From NCBI GenBank assembly GCA_024690825.1, contig JAILOK010000012.1:1-64000 (forward strand): a stretch of DNA of 64,000 nt, written 5' to 3'. Source of the DNA: Lachnospiraceae bacterium (GTDB lineage Bacteria > Bacillota > Clostridia > Lachnospirales > Lachnospiraceae). Under the pieces are notes generated by a model. The model did not search any database and was not told where the DNA came from. It saw nothing but the letters and a program-made list of their open reading frames with translations. Positions within the stretch are counted from its first letter, which is position 1, and every line of letters starts with the position of its first letter. Made by a program: the position numbers and the translations under genes. Shown here one piece after another: positions 1 to 7,994 of the stretch.

Positions 1-2
1 AT

Positions 3-152
3 CTGAAGGAAAAAGTAGAAAATGCAAAGACAAAGGAAGAAGCAAGGGATACCATAAAAGAGGCAGGGATGCTCCTTGATGATGAAGAACTGGACAAAGT
101 ATCCGGAGGCGGGGAATTTACTGCGTATAATCCTAATGACCGGCCAAAGTAA
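3..152 (+). CDS. Nif11-type leader peptide, C-terminal part (RiPP-like precursor)
   Basis: The reading frame is already open at the left edge, so only the last 49 residues are visible. They contain a charged helix with KTKEEARDTIKEAG, then LLDDEELDKVSGG. This is the pattern of Nif11-type leader peptides, which end in a double-glycine site cut by a peptidase-containing exporter. What follows the GG is a short tail, GEFTAYNPNDRPK, with no cysteine or serine. Known products of such leaders are ribosomally made, modified peptides, but a tail with no Cys or Ser does not fit a lanthipeptide, so the type of product cannot be told. Modification and export genes would have to lie to the left, outside the window. 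Assignment rests on the leader motif only. Confidence 0.6.
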   Translation: MKEKVENAKTKEEARDTIKEAGMLLDDEELDKVSGGGEFTAYNPNDRPK

Positions 153-196
153 AACAGGTCAATGTATAATGTAAGAGAGGACAGAGCTTCGATCTG

Positions 197-232
197 TATA
201 TGTTCGTATAATATAAATTATGCGAACATATA
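197..232. other. 16-bp inverted repeat (hairpin 1)
   Basis: Two 16-base arms (197-212 and 217-232) are complementary except for one G-T pair, around a 4-base loop. There is no T tract, so it is not a standard terminator. It lies 45 bases after the leader-peptide stop codon and could stabilise the mRNA 3' end or be a protein-binding dyad. Confidence 0.6.
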
Positions 233-238
233 GTGGTT

Positions 239-272
239 ATTTGAAACATCAGTATCCATCAGGGTTTCAAAT
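239..272. other. 9-bp inverted repeat (hairpin 2)
   Basis: ATTTGAAAC at 239-247 is perfectly complementary to GTTTCAAAT at 264-272, with a 16-base loop. It sits between hairpin 1 and the terminator. No function can be assigned from sequence. Confidence 0.5.
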
Positions 273-276
273 ACAC

Positions 277-360
277 AAATCGTCTGTATGCGAATTTGAT
301 GTAATGTTATGTAAACTTATACGCGTTTACATCAAAATAATCGCATACAGACGATTTTTT
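277..360 (+). terminator. Long hairpin terminator after the leader-peptide gene
   Basis: A 17-base arm at 277-293 pairs perfectly with 341-357, and the plus-strand copy ends in a run of six T. The interior contains further complementary segments (TTGATGTAA at 296-304 with TTACATCAA at 326-334). It separates the plus-strand leader peptide from the convergent minus-strand EAL gene, whose stop codon is at 390, and may stop both transcripts, though the minus-strand T tract is weak. Confidence 0.75.
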
Positions 361-389
361 GTTTCAGACAAAAAAACAGCCCGATAAGT

Positions 390-2099
390 TCAGGCCGTTT
401 TTTCAAAATTGTCATACCAGTCAAGAAATTCATTCAGTTCAATGGGCTTCGAATACAGATAACCCTGGAAAAACGATACGGAGAAATTCTCCTTTAAGTA
501 TTTTCGCATGGCATCGGTTTCAACACCTTCAACGCATACCTTTTTGCCAAGCTCTGTGGTACAGGTGGTTATTGCTCTTAAAAGACATTGTTTTGGCATA
601 TCGTTTTCGATGTTAATGACAAAACTCCTGTCAATCTTTACCTGGTCCACGGGAAGTTCGGTCAAAAGACTTAAGGCCGAATAACCGGTTCCGAAATCAT
701 CAAGAGCTGTCTGCATGCCGGTGGATTTGAAAAAGATCATATCATTACGGAGAAGGTTCATGTCACGGAGCCTGCATCTTTCCGTAAGCTCGAGTTTGAG
801 ATTTTCCGCCGGAAAATCTTCTTCCTTCAGGATCCTGTTGAGAGCTGTTTTGAAATCAGATCTTTGAAGCTGCGGATAGGCAAGATTAACATTTACGACA
901 AATTGTGGATTTCTTTCAATAAGCGCTTTGGTATCATGCATTGCCTGTTTTAATATCCAGTTCCCGAGCTCAAAGAATATGGGATCACGCTCAAGCCAGG
1001 GAATAAAATCATTGGGCGGAACGACGCCGTATCTTTTGTCTCTCCATCTAAGCAGTGCCTCCATGCCCTGGACGCTGTTTGTATCGGCATCAACAATGGG
1101 CTGGTAACACAGGTAGAAGCCCTGGAAGTTATCGGCGATTGCGGTACGGATGGAGTTTAATATTTCCAAACGCCTGTTACTCTCGTTGAAAAGATCATTT
1201 TCGAAGACCTGAAGTTCGGCGATCCTTTCATCCTTTGCTGTGGACAGCACATAAAGCGCGCTGTTATAAATGGTATTGGGATCTGTGGAAAAATCGTTTG
1301 CGAGGATCGCGCCGCCGCCGATCTCAAGAGCTATATGAATATTTTTGGTATAGAGATTGCTGTAAAGCTGATCACGGATATTGTTAAATATATCCTTTAT
1401 CTCTTTCAGATCGTAGCGCTCGGCGTCAAAAACCAGGGCTGTCTTAACACCGTCACAGCGGAATACAAGGGCACCCTTGCCAAATTTCAGGATCATCTCA
1501 GAAACTTCTTTTAAGACCTGGTTTCCGAAACGGTAACCGTACATCCTGTTGATCTCCGAAAAATTCAATATTCCTATGAGTACCAGATAATAGGGCTTGT
1601 TATCATGGGTATAATTTTTAAGTATTTCTATCAGATTATTCCTGTTATAAAGACCGGTCACCGGATCAATGGTTTCGGTGGCTTCGTGATTGATGACGGT
1701 CGCCGCAAAAAATACGGGAATTCCGTTCTTGCCGGTAATAAGCTTCCCCCTGCAGGATACCGTAACATACTTTCCGTCTTTGTTTTTTATGCGGTAAACA
1801 AGATCGTGCTCAAATGAATCGATATTATCGGGATTGAGATTGATGCTGTCCAAAAAGAGCTGTCTGGAATTTTCTTCTATCTTTTCGGCCCAGATGGGAC
1901 CGAAATCGTGGATAAAAATTCCGGGCAGATCAAAATAATCCACTGCCTGCTGGGAAACCATGCTCACACCGGAGGAAAGATGAGTTATAAAAAAATAAAT
2001 ATTATCGGCACAATGGGAAAAGGTCGTGAAAATATCGCAGAAATATTCTGAAAGGAGCTCCGATCGGAAAATCTGCTCATTACTATCGATAGTGCACAC
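390..2099 (-). CDS. EAL-domain c-di-GMP phosphodiesterase with degenerate GGDEF domain
   Basis: 569 residues starting at GTG, with GGGAGG eight bases upstream. Residues about 75-140 look like a PAS-type sensor. A GGDEF-fold domain (about 143-310) keeps the DPVTGLYNR start, but its catalytic loop reads RCDGVKT (214-220) in place of R-x-GGDEF, so it should not make c-di-GMP. The EAL domain (about 325-565) is intact: EALLRW at 347, ELTE at 437, DDFGTG at 467, KID at 488 and EGVET at 524. The expected role is hydrolysis of c-di-GMP to pGpG, with the dead GGDEF domain possibly sensing GTP. No membrane segment is evident. The gene is transcribed alone, convergent with the leader-peptide gene. An extended -10 (TGTTAGAAT, minus strand, 2151-2159) lies upstream. 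Confidence 0.9.
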   Translation of the reverse strand: MCTIDSNEQIFRSELLSEYFCDIFTTFSHCADNIYFFITHLSSGVSMVSQQAVDYFDLPGIFIHDFGPIWAEKIEENSRQLFLDSINLNPDNIDSFEHDLVYRIKNKDGKYVTVSCRGKLITGKNGIPVFFAATVINHEATETIDPVTGLYNRNNLIEILKNYTHDNKPYYLVLIGILNFSEINRMYGYRFGNQVLKEVSEMILKFGKGALVFRCDGVKTALVFDAERYDLKEIKDIFNNIRDQLYSNLYTKNIHIALEIGGGAILANDFSTDPNTIYNSALYVLSTAKDERIAELQVFENDLFNESNRRLEILNSIRTAIADNFQGFYLCYQPIVDADTNSVQGMEALLRWRDKRYGVVPPNDFIPWLERDPIFFELGNWILKQAMHDTKALIERNPQFVVNVNLAYPQLQRSDFKTALNRILKEEDFPAENLKLELTERCRLRDMNLLRNDMIFFKSTGMQTALDDFGTGYSALSLLTELPVDQVKIDRSFVINIENDMPKQCLLRAITTCTTELGKKVCVEGVETDAMRKYLKENFSVSFFQGYLYSKPIELNEFLDWYDNFEKTA

Positions 2100-2180
2100 T
2101 TAAAACACCTCCCGAATGGCATACTCCCCTAAATATACCTATTCATCAATATTCTAACACAAAACAGTCTTATATTCCAC

Positions 2181-2873
2181 CTAAAAATGTATTCCTGATG
2201 CTGAAAGTGGCTTCATTTCCGTGTCATAGATGTCAAGTCTTGTTATCATCAAAGAGAGCGGGTCGAAACCGCAGCCGTTTTTTTCACAAAGATACTCCAT
2301 GATCAGCCCCGGTTTCACGCTGTTTGCACTGGATGCGTTCAGCCGCATAAATAAGGCATCCTCTTTTGTTTTCAGTTCATATACGAGATCCTTTAATTCA
2401 AGGTCTCGGCTGGTCTTTTTTGTTTTCTTTACAACCTTTGCGCTTTTGGCATTGTTGAAATCATCCACAGCCTTTTTAAGGTCAAAGGAAAGCTCATGGC
2501 CTTTTCTTATTCTCACATGATAATCGGCAGCAAAAACGGATGCCATGGCATTTTTTGCCTTGTCGGGAAGCTTTACGCAGTCCTTTATCTCTATGCCTTC
2601 CACGCTGCAGGCATTAAGCCTTTCAATGATCGATCCCGATGACAATTCTTCGCAAAGATCATCGTTGAGTTCCAGATCAAAATATTCACCTTCGCTTTCG
2701 ACTCCCACGCCTAAGGCCTGTGCAAAGGAAAGCTTCTGGTGCGGAGAAAACCCCTCGGAATAGGCTGCGGGTATGCCGGCCCGTCTTATCAGCTTCTGGA
2801 TGAAGCGCATGGTATCGAGGTGTCCTATGAATCTGACAGGTCCGTGTTTTTTGAATCTTATCCTGATCTTCAT
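2181..2873 (-). CDS. Radical SAM-linked protein, TIGR03936/DUF2344 family
   Basis: 230 residues from the ATG at 2873. That start overlaps the stop codon of the upstream radical SAM gene in an ATGA, so the two are translationally coupled; an in-frame extension further upstream lies inside the neighbour and is not used. The start KIRIRFKKHGPVRFIGHLD and the segment YSEGFSPHQKLSFAQALGVG are typical of the family. Its biochemical role is unknown. It almost always accompanies the large B12-binding-type radical SAM protein found here beside it, and in some genomes the two are fused. In many clostridia an RNase G gene and rplU-rpmA follow, but here an EAL gene follows instead. Confidence 0.85.
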   Translation of the reverse strand: MKIRIRFKKHGPVRFIGHLDTMRFIQKLIRRAGIPAAYSEGFSPHQKLSFAQALGVGVESEGEYFDLELNDDLCEELSSGSIIERLNACSVEGIEIKDCVKLPDKAKNAMASVFAADYHVRIRKGHELSFDLKKAVDDFNNAKSAKVVKKTKKTSRDLELKDLVYELKTKEDALFMRLNASSANSVKPGLIMEYLCEKNGCGFDPLSLMITRLDIYDTEMKPLSASGIHF

Positions 2874-4747
2874 ACAGATGACCTTTCTGCCGTGCATACT
2901 CCGGTCCCGAACATCATGGCGCCGCATCCGCTGCATTTTTCGCGGCAATTGGGAGTGACTATGCCTTTTTTGGAGTTTTCATATTCCCTTCTTAAGAATT
3001 CTTTTGTAACGCCGACATTTATGAAATCCCACGGAAAGGCTTCATCTGCGCCTCTTTCGCGTACGGTATAGAAATCCCTGTCAATACCGTTTTTTTCAAA
3101 AGCCTCGCACCAGATGTCATACTTAAAGCTTTCAGACCAGGAATCAAAACGGCAGCCTGACATATAGGCATCATAAATGACTTTTGACAGTCTCCTGTCA
3201 CCTCTTGCAAAAACACCCTCAAGCTCGCTTAAGTCACTTTCATGATACTGGTATCTTAAGGATTTATGATTTAATTCCTTTTCCATGGTCTCTTTGACCA
3301 GATGCGCTTTTCTTAAGAATTCTTCCTTTGTATCCATTGCCGCCCACTGAAAAGGGGTGAAGGGTTTGGGAATGAAAAAGGAGGTGGAGGTATTTACGTC
3401 CACTCTTTTGCCCTTTCTCTCCTCCTTCGGAACGGTATCAAAATAATTCATGGCGATATCGTTAGCAAGATCCGGTATGGCCGTAACATCTTCATCCGTC
3501 TCGCCCGGAAGGCCCAGCATGAAATAAAGCTTCACCTTTGTCCATCCGGCCTTGAATGCAAGACCTGATCCCGACATGATATCTTCAGTCGTTATGCCTT
3601 TATTTATTACATCGCGCATACGCTGGCTTCCGGCTTCCGGCGCAAAGGTAAGGGATCCCTTTTTTGAATCGCTCACTCTTTCCATCATGTCGAGGAAAAA
3701 GTTGTCTATGCGAAGTGAAGGAAGCGAAATGTTTATATATTTGGTCCGGTATTCCTCAACCAGCCATTTCACAAGCTCGCTTATCCTTGAATAATCCGAG
3801 GTTGAAAGGGAACTTAAGGATATCTCTTCGTGACCGGTGCTTTCGATCATCGCCCGGGCATGCATTTTAAGGACATCCAAAGACTTCTCGCGCACAGGCC
3901 TGTATATCATCCCGGCCTGGCAGAAACGGCAGCCCCTGATACAGCCTCTCTGGACTTCAAGAACCACACGGTCCTGAGTGATCTTGATAAAAGGAATGAC
4001 GGGTTTTAAGGCATAGGGAGCTTTATCAAAATCAAGGCATACATTCTTTGTGATAACGCTTTTGGCGTTATCATTTAAGATCTTCATTTCCTTAAATGTA
4101 TCATCTTCATTGTAAACGGGTTCATAAAAAGAAGGCACATATAGTCCGGGAATTTGGGCTGCCTTTTCAAGGAATGAAAGCCTGGTGCCTCCGTTGTTCT
4201 TATTATCGATATAAACATCAAAAAGGCGGTCGTAATCTGTTTCGCCTTCGCCTAAATAGATGATATCAAAGAAATCGGCTATGGGTTCGCTGTTGTAGGT
4301 ACAGGGACCTCCGCCGATGACGATGGGATCATCTTCTTTTCTGTCTTTTGACCAGATGGGAATGCCTGAAAGATCGAGGATCTGAAGAATATTGGAATAA
4401 CACATCTCATACTGGATGGTTATGCCTAAAAAATCGAAGCATTTTACGGGGTCCTGGGATTCGAGCGCAAAGAGAGGGATATCCTTCTCCCTCATTATCA
4501 TCTCAAGATCGGTCCATGGACTGTAGACACGTTCGCACCACACATCCTCGCGGTCATTGAACATGCTGTAAAGGATCTGGATGCCTAAATGCGACATGCC
4601 GATCTCATAGACATCGGGAAAACACATGGCAAACCTTAATCTGACGGAATCCCTGTCTTTGGTGACACTGTTAAGTTCATTTCCTATATACCTTTCCGGG
4701 TGTGTTACGGACAGGAGTATCTCATCGCTTAAGGCCAGTTTTCTCAT
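2870..4747 (-). CDS. B12-binding-domain radical SAM protein, TIGR03960 family
   Basis: 625 residues. The N-terminal half resembles a cobalamin-binding-type Rossmann domain (for example CFPDVYEIGMSHLGIQILY near 42-60 and the GEGETDYDRL segment near 166). The radical SAM cluster motif is RGCIRGCRFC, with Cys at 269, 273 and 276 (CX3CX2C). The C-terminus carries extra cysteines (NCREKCSGCGAMMFG). The family is widespread in clostridia and is expected to use S-adenosylmethionine and a 4Fe-4S cluster; its substrate is not known to me. It is followed without a gap by its usual partner (TIGR03936) and preceded by hisIE with nine bases between, so it may be co-transcribed with the histidine genes. 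Confidence 0.85.
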   Translation of the reverse strand: MRKLALSDEILLSVTHPERYIGNELNSVTKDRDSVRLRFAMCFPDVYEIGMSHLGIQILYSMFNDREDVWCERVYSPWTDLEMIMREKDIPLFALESQDPVKCFDFLGITIQYEMCYSNILQILDLSGIPIWSKDRKEDDPIVIGGGPCTYNSEPIADFFDIIYLGEGETDYDRLFDVYIDNKNNGGTRLSFLEKAAQIPGLYVPSFYEPVYNEDDTFKEMKILNDNAKSVITKNVCLDFDKAPYALKPVIPFIKITQDRVVLEVQRGCIRGCRFCQAGMIYRPVREKSLDVLKMHARAMIESTGHEEISLSSLSTSDYSRISELVKWLVEEYRTKYINISLPSLRIDNFFLDMMERVSDSKKGSLTFAPEAGSQRMRDVINKGITTEDIMSGSGLAFKAGWTKVKLYFMLGLPGETDEDVTAIPDLANDIAMNYFDTVPKEERKGKRVDVNTSTSFFIPKPFTPFQWAAMDTKEEFLRKAHLVKETMEKELNHKSLRYQYHESDLSELEGVFARGDRRLSKVIYDAYMSGCRFDSWSESFKYDIWCEAFEKNGIDRDFYTVRERGADEAFPWDFINVGVTKEFLRREYENSKKGIVTPNCREKCSGCGAMMFGTGVCTAERSSV

Positions 4748-4756
4748 AATAAAAGA

Positions 4757-6082
4757 TCATCTGTTGGAGATCTCTTTTGTGATCTCATCCCAGGTAACGC
4801 CCTTTTCAACCATAAGTACCATGGCATGATAAAGCCAGTCTGCCATTTCGTATTTGAGTTCTTCGGGATCGGGGTTTTTGGCGGCTATTATGATCTCGGT
4901 ATTTTCCTCTCCCACCTTCTTTAAGATCTTGTCTATGCCTTTGTCAAAGAGGTAATTCGTATAGGAACCTTCCTTGGGGTGATCTCTTCTGTCAAGGATT
5001 ATACCGTATTCATGCTCAAAGACCTTGAGAAGATTTGTTTCATCGTATTCTTTTCTCATTATCTCATTATAGAAGCAGGAATACTCTCCGGTATGACAGG
5101 CATTTCCAATCTGAAGAACCTTTGCAAGGATCGTGTCATAGTCGCAGTCTGCGTACAGGGCTTTGACATACTGCCAGTGTCCGCTGGTTTCTCCCTTTGT
5201 CCAGAGCTCATTGCGGCTCCTTGAAAAATATGTCATTTTTCCGCTTTCCAAAGTCTTGTTAAAAGCCTGCTCATTCATGTAGGCAAGCATGAGGACATCT
5301 CCGGTTTTGTATTCCTGTACGATAACGGGAACCATTCCATCGGAATTTACTTTGAGATCCGACCACTTCAAAGAGCCTTCATAGGTATTTACGGGGATCC
5401 CGAGGCCCTTGCACTGTCTTTTGAAATTCATAAGATAATCGGCGCTTCTGTCAAGTATTCCGCCGGCAATGCCGGCGATGTCAAACTGTCTTAAGAGCGC
5501 TGCGCTTTCGTGGAGAGCTTTTTCCTTTAAGAGCAGGATGAGATCGATATTTACCGGATTGGCGTTTTCCTTGCAGTTTGTCCGGATCCAGTCCACACAG
5601 GATGCGATATTGTCTTCATCTATGAGAATAAGCGTGCCGAGATAATTCTTGATCTCGGACTCGCCCTCTTCCAGTTCGCTCACATCCCTTACACAGGCAG
5701 CTATCTTGTCTTTTCCGAAGCGCTTTGAGACTTCCTTTGTAAGCTCTATATTGCTCTGCTTTGAAAAGTTAAGCGCAGCTTTACAGCAGCCTGCATAGAG
5801 AAGCTTTTTGATATCCTCAAAGCGTTTGATGTTTCCGGCGCCGTACATGGGTATGTCTATGTTGCGCCTGATCTCCTTGATGAGGCTCAGGTTCTTTTCG
5901 TGTCCCGCATCGTTTGCGGAAAAATCGAAGATCATGATGGCATCGGCGCCGGAATTGGCATATTCGCAGGCAATCCCGACGGGATCTTCGCTTATCTTTG
6001 TTTTATCTTCGAGACTTTTTACGGCGAGTCCGTTATTTAAGTAAATACAGGGTATGATCTGTTTGTAATCCGTGTGTTCCAT
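4757..6082 (-). CDS. hisIE: HisIE (PR-AMP cyclohydrolase / PR-ATP pyrophosphatase) with HisA/HisF-like N-terminal domain
   Basis: 441 residues from the ATG at 6082, which has GGAGG eight bases upstream; an earlier in-frame GTG at 6100 overlaps hisB and has no such site. Residues about 1-225 resemble a HisA/HisF barrel. HisI follows (VIVQEYKTGDVLMLAYMN, YFSRSRNELWTKGETSG, with CDYD and CHTG metal ligands), then HisE (GEENTEIIIAAKN, YEMADWLYHAMV). HisI and HisE catalyse steps two and three of histidine synthesis. In the barrel domain the catalytic Asp of HisF (CLDV) is replaced by Tyr (CIYL, residue 14) and the second Asp region reads AACVRD, so the domain is probably not a cyclase. Length is about twice that of an ordinary HisIE. 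Confidence 0.9.
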   Translation of the reverse strand: MEHTDYKQIIPCIYLNNGLAVKSLEDKTKISEDPVGIACEYANSGADAIMIFDFSANDAGHEKNLSLIKEIRRNIDIPMYGAGNIKRFEDIKKLLYAGCCKAALNFSKQSNIELTKEVSKRFGKDKIAACVRDVSELEEGESEIKNYLGTLILIDEDNIASCVDWIRTNCKENANPVNIDLILLLKEKALHESAALLRQFDIAGIAGGILDRSADYLMNFKRQCKGLGIPVNTYEGSLKWSDLKVNSDGMVPVIVQEYKTGDVLMLAYMNEQAFNKTLESGKMTYFSRSRNELWTKGETSGHWQYVKALYADCDYDTILAKVLQIGNACHTGEYSCFYNEIMRKEYDETNLLKVFEHEYGIILDRRDHPKEGSYTNYLFDKGIDKILKKVGEENTEIIIAAKNPDPEELKYEMADWLYHAMVLMVEKGVTWDEITKEISNR

Positions 6083-6096
6083 TGATTTTCCTCCGA

Positions 6097-6684
6097 TCAC
6101 AGCATTCCCTTGGTCGACAATACATTTTCGATCCTCGGGTCTATTGAAAGAGCCATATCAAGCGATTTTGCAAAGGCCTTGAAACAGGCTTCGGCGATAT
6201 GATGACTGTTGTCGCCGGAAAACATCTTAAAATGAAGATTCATCAGGCCGCTGCAGCTCAAGCCGTAGAAAAACTCCTTCAGGACATCCATTTCCATATC
6301 ACCGCAGATTTCCTGAGGATATTGTATATCACTTGAAAAGTACGGGCGTCCGCAAAGATCCACTGCGCAGGCAACGAGCGTCTCATCCATGGGAAGCATG
6401 AAGGACCCGTATCTTTTTATTCCCGCTTTGTCACCGGCTGCCTTTTTTATGGCCTCACCCAAAGCGATGCCGCAGTCCTCGACTGTGTGATGGCAGTCAA
6501 CCTCAAGGTCTCCCTTGCAGGAAAGATCAAGATCAAAGAAACCGTGCTTTGAAAAAGCTGTGAGCATATGATCAAAGAAACCTATGCCGGTATCGATATT
6601 GCTTTGGCCTGTTCCGTCAAGTTCAAGATTTATTTTTATATCCGTTTCTTTTGTTTTTCTTTCGACAACTGAACTTCGTCCCAT
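6097..6684 (-). CDS. hisB: Imidazoleglycerol-phosphate dehydratase
   Basis: 195 residues. HisB removes water from imidazole glycerol phosphate, giving imidazole acetol phosphate in histidine synthesis, using Mn ions. The family motifs are clear: GFFDHMLTAFSKHG, CHHTVEDCGIALGEA and DNSHHIAEACFKAFAKSL. I chose the ATG at 6684 because AGGAGG lies seven bases upstream; a TTG at 6690 is also in frame. It is the single-function form without a phosphatase domain. Three bases separate the start from the hisD stop codon. Confidence 0.95.
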   Translation of the reverse strand: MGRSSVVERKTKETDIKINLELDGTGQSNIDTGIGFFDHMLTAFSKHGFFDLDLSCKGDLEVDCHHTVEDCGIALGEAIKKAAGDKAGIKRYGSFMLPMDETLVACAVDLCGRPYFSSDIQYPQEICGDMEMDVLKEFFYGLSCSGLMNLHFKMFSGDNSHHIAEACFKAFAKSLDMALSIDPRIENVLSTKGML

Positions 6685-6686
6685 GA

Positions 6687-7994
6687 TCAATCCTCCTGTT
6701 TTTCAAATCTTACCGCTATTGAATTGGCGTGAGCGGTAAGTTCTTCGGCTTTTGCAAACTCTTCTATTTTGTCATGCACTTTTTTCAGTGCTTCTTTTGA
6801 ATATGATATCACTGAAGTTTTTTTGATAAAATCATCTACCGAAAGAGGCGAGAAAAACCTTGCTGTCCCGTTTGTGGGAAGGACATGGTTGGGACCGGCA
6901 AAATAATCCCCGAGCGGTTCGGATGAATAAGGTCCGATAAACATCGCCCCGGCGTTATGTATAAAGGTCATGTCACTCCATGGATCGGCAGTTATTATCT
7001 CCAAATGCTCCGGAGCTATCATATCCACGATGCTATAGGCATCTTTCATATCCTTTGTTATGAGTATGAAACCGAAATTATCAAGTGATTTTTCTATAAT
7101 CGAAGCCCTCGAAAGCTTTTTCAGAAAGCCTTCAATTTCTTTTTCAACGGCTGAAGCCAGTTTTTCGGAAGTGGTGACAAGCATGGCGGATGCCATCTCA
7201 TCATGCTCGGCCTGACTTAAAAGATCCGCAGCCACAAACTTAGGATCGGCACTTTCATCGGCAAGGACCATGATCTCCGAAGGACCGGCTACGGAATCAA
7301 TGCTTACATGTCCGTATACGGCTTTTTTTGCAAGCGCCACAAAGATATTGCCGGGTCCGACTATCTTGTCGACTTTTTCAACGGTTTCGGTTCCATAGGC
7401 GAAAGCGGCGATTGCCTGCGCTCCGCCTGACTTGTATATCTTTTTCACACCTGTAAGGTAAGCGGCAGCGAGGACATAGGGACTGACTTTTCCGTCCGAT
7501 CCTGCCGGGGTACAGATTGAGATGTCCTTTACTCCCGCTACGATCGCGGGTGTAATGTTCATGAGCAGAGTTGAGGGATATACTGCTTTTCCGCCCGGTA
7601 CATATACGCCGGCTTTCTCAAGCGGAGTGATCCTCTGTCCGAGAATGATCCCGCCTTCCTCGGTTGAAAAAAAGCTCTGTCTGACCTGCTTTTCATGATA
7701 TTTTTTTATGTTCAGGAATGAATCCTGCATTATATCTATGAGTCTGTCGGGGATCCTGCCTATTCCCTCTTCTATCTCAGCCGGACTTACGGTGAAATTA
7801 TCGTGGTCAAGATGGCAGCCGTCGAATTTTAAGGCGTACTCAAAAAGCGCCTGATCACCGTTTTTTCGGACATTTTCGATGATCCCGGAAACGGTTTTTT
7901 CATAGGTGCCGTAATCGGTGGTACTCCTTTTTAACAGAGTGGACAGTATATCTTTTTTTGATGTTTCGTCAATATATACCTTTTTCATGATCAT
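6687..7994 (-). CDS. hisD: Histidinol dehydrogenase
   Basis: 435 residues, normal length. HisD oxidises histidinol to histidine with two NAD and a zinc ion. Signature segments include GGKAVYPSTLLMN, GPGNIFVALAKK, DSVAGPSEIMVLADES, the zinc-ligand region LLSQAEHDEMASAM and GPNHVLPT. The ATG at 7994 overlaps the stop of hisZG as ATGA; a second ATG two codons later is possible. Neither has a strong ribosome site, which fits translational coupling to hisZG. Confidence 0.95.
   Translation of the reverse strand: MIMKKVYIDETSKKDILSTLLKRSTTDYGTYEKTVSGIIENVRKNGDQALFEYALKFDGCHLDHDNFTVSPAEIEEGIGRIPDRLIDIMQDSFLNIKKYHEKQVRQSFFSTEEGGIILGQRITPLEKAGVYVPGGKAVYPSTLLMNITPAIVAGVKDISICTPAGSDGKVSPYVLAAAYLTGVKKIYKSGGAQAIAAFAYGTETVEKVDKIVGPGNIFVALAKKAVYGHVSIDSVAGPSEIMVLADESADPKFVAADLLSQAEHDEMASAMLVTTSEKLASAVEKEIEGFLKKLSRASIIEKSLDNFGFILITKDMKDAYSIVDMIAPEHLEIITADPWSDMTFIHNAGAMFIGPYSSEPLGDYFAGPNHVLPTNGTARFFSPLSVDDFIKKTSVISYSKEALKKVHDKIEEFAKAEELTAHANSIAVRFEKQED

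Noticed and set aside
201-230. GTTCG...CGAAC arms suggesting a Firmicutes LexA (DinR) box
   Set aside because: The DinR box is CGAAC-N4-GTTCG; here the half-sites are in the opposite order and 18 bases apart.
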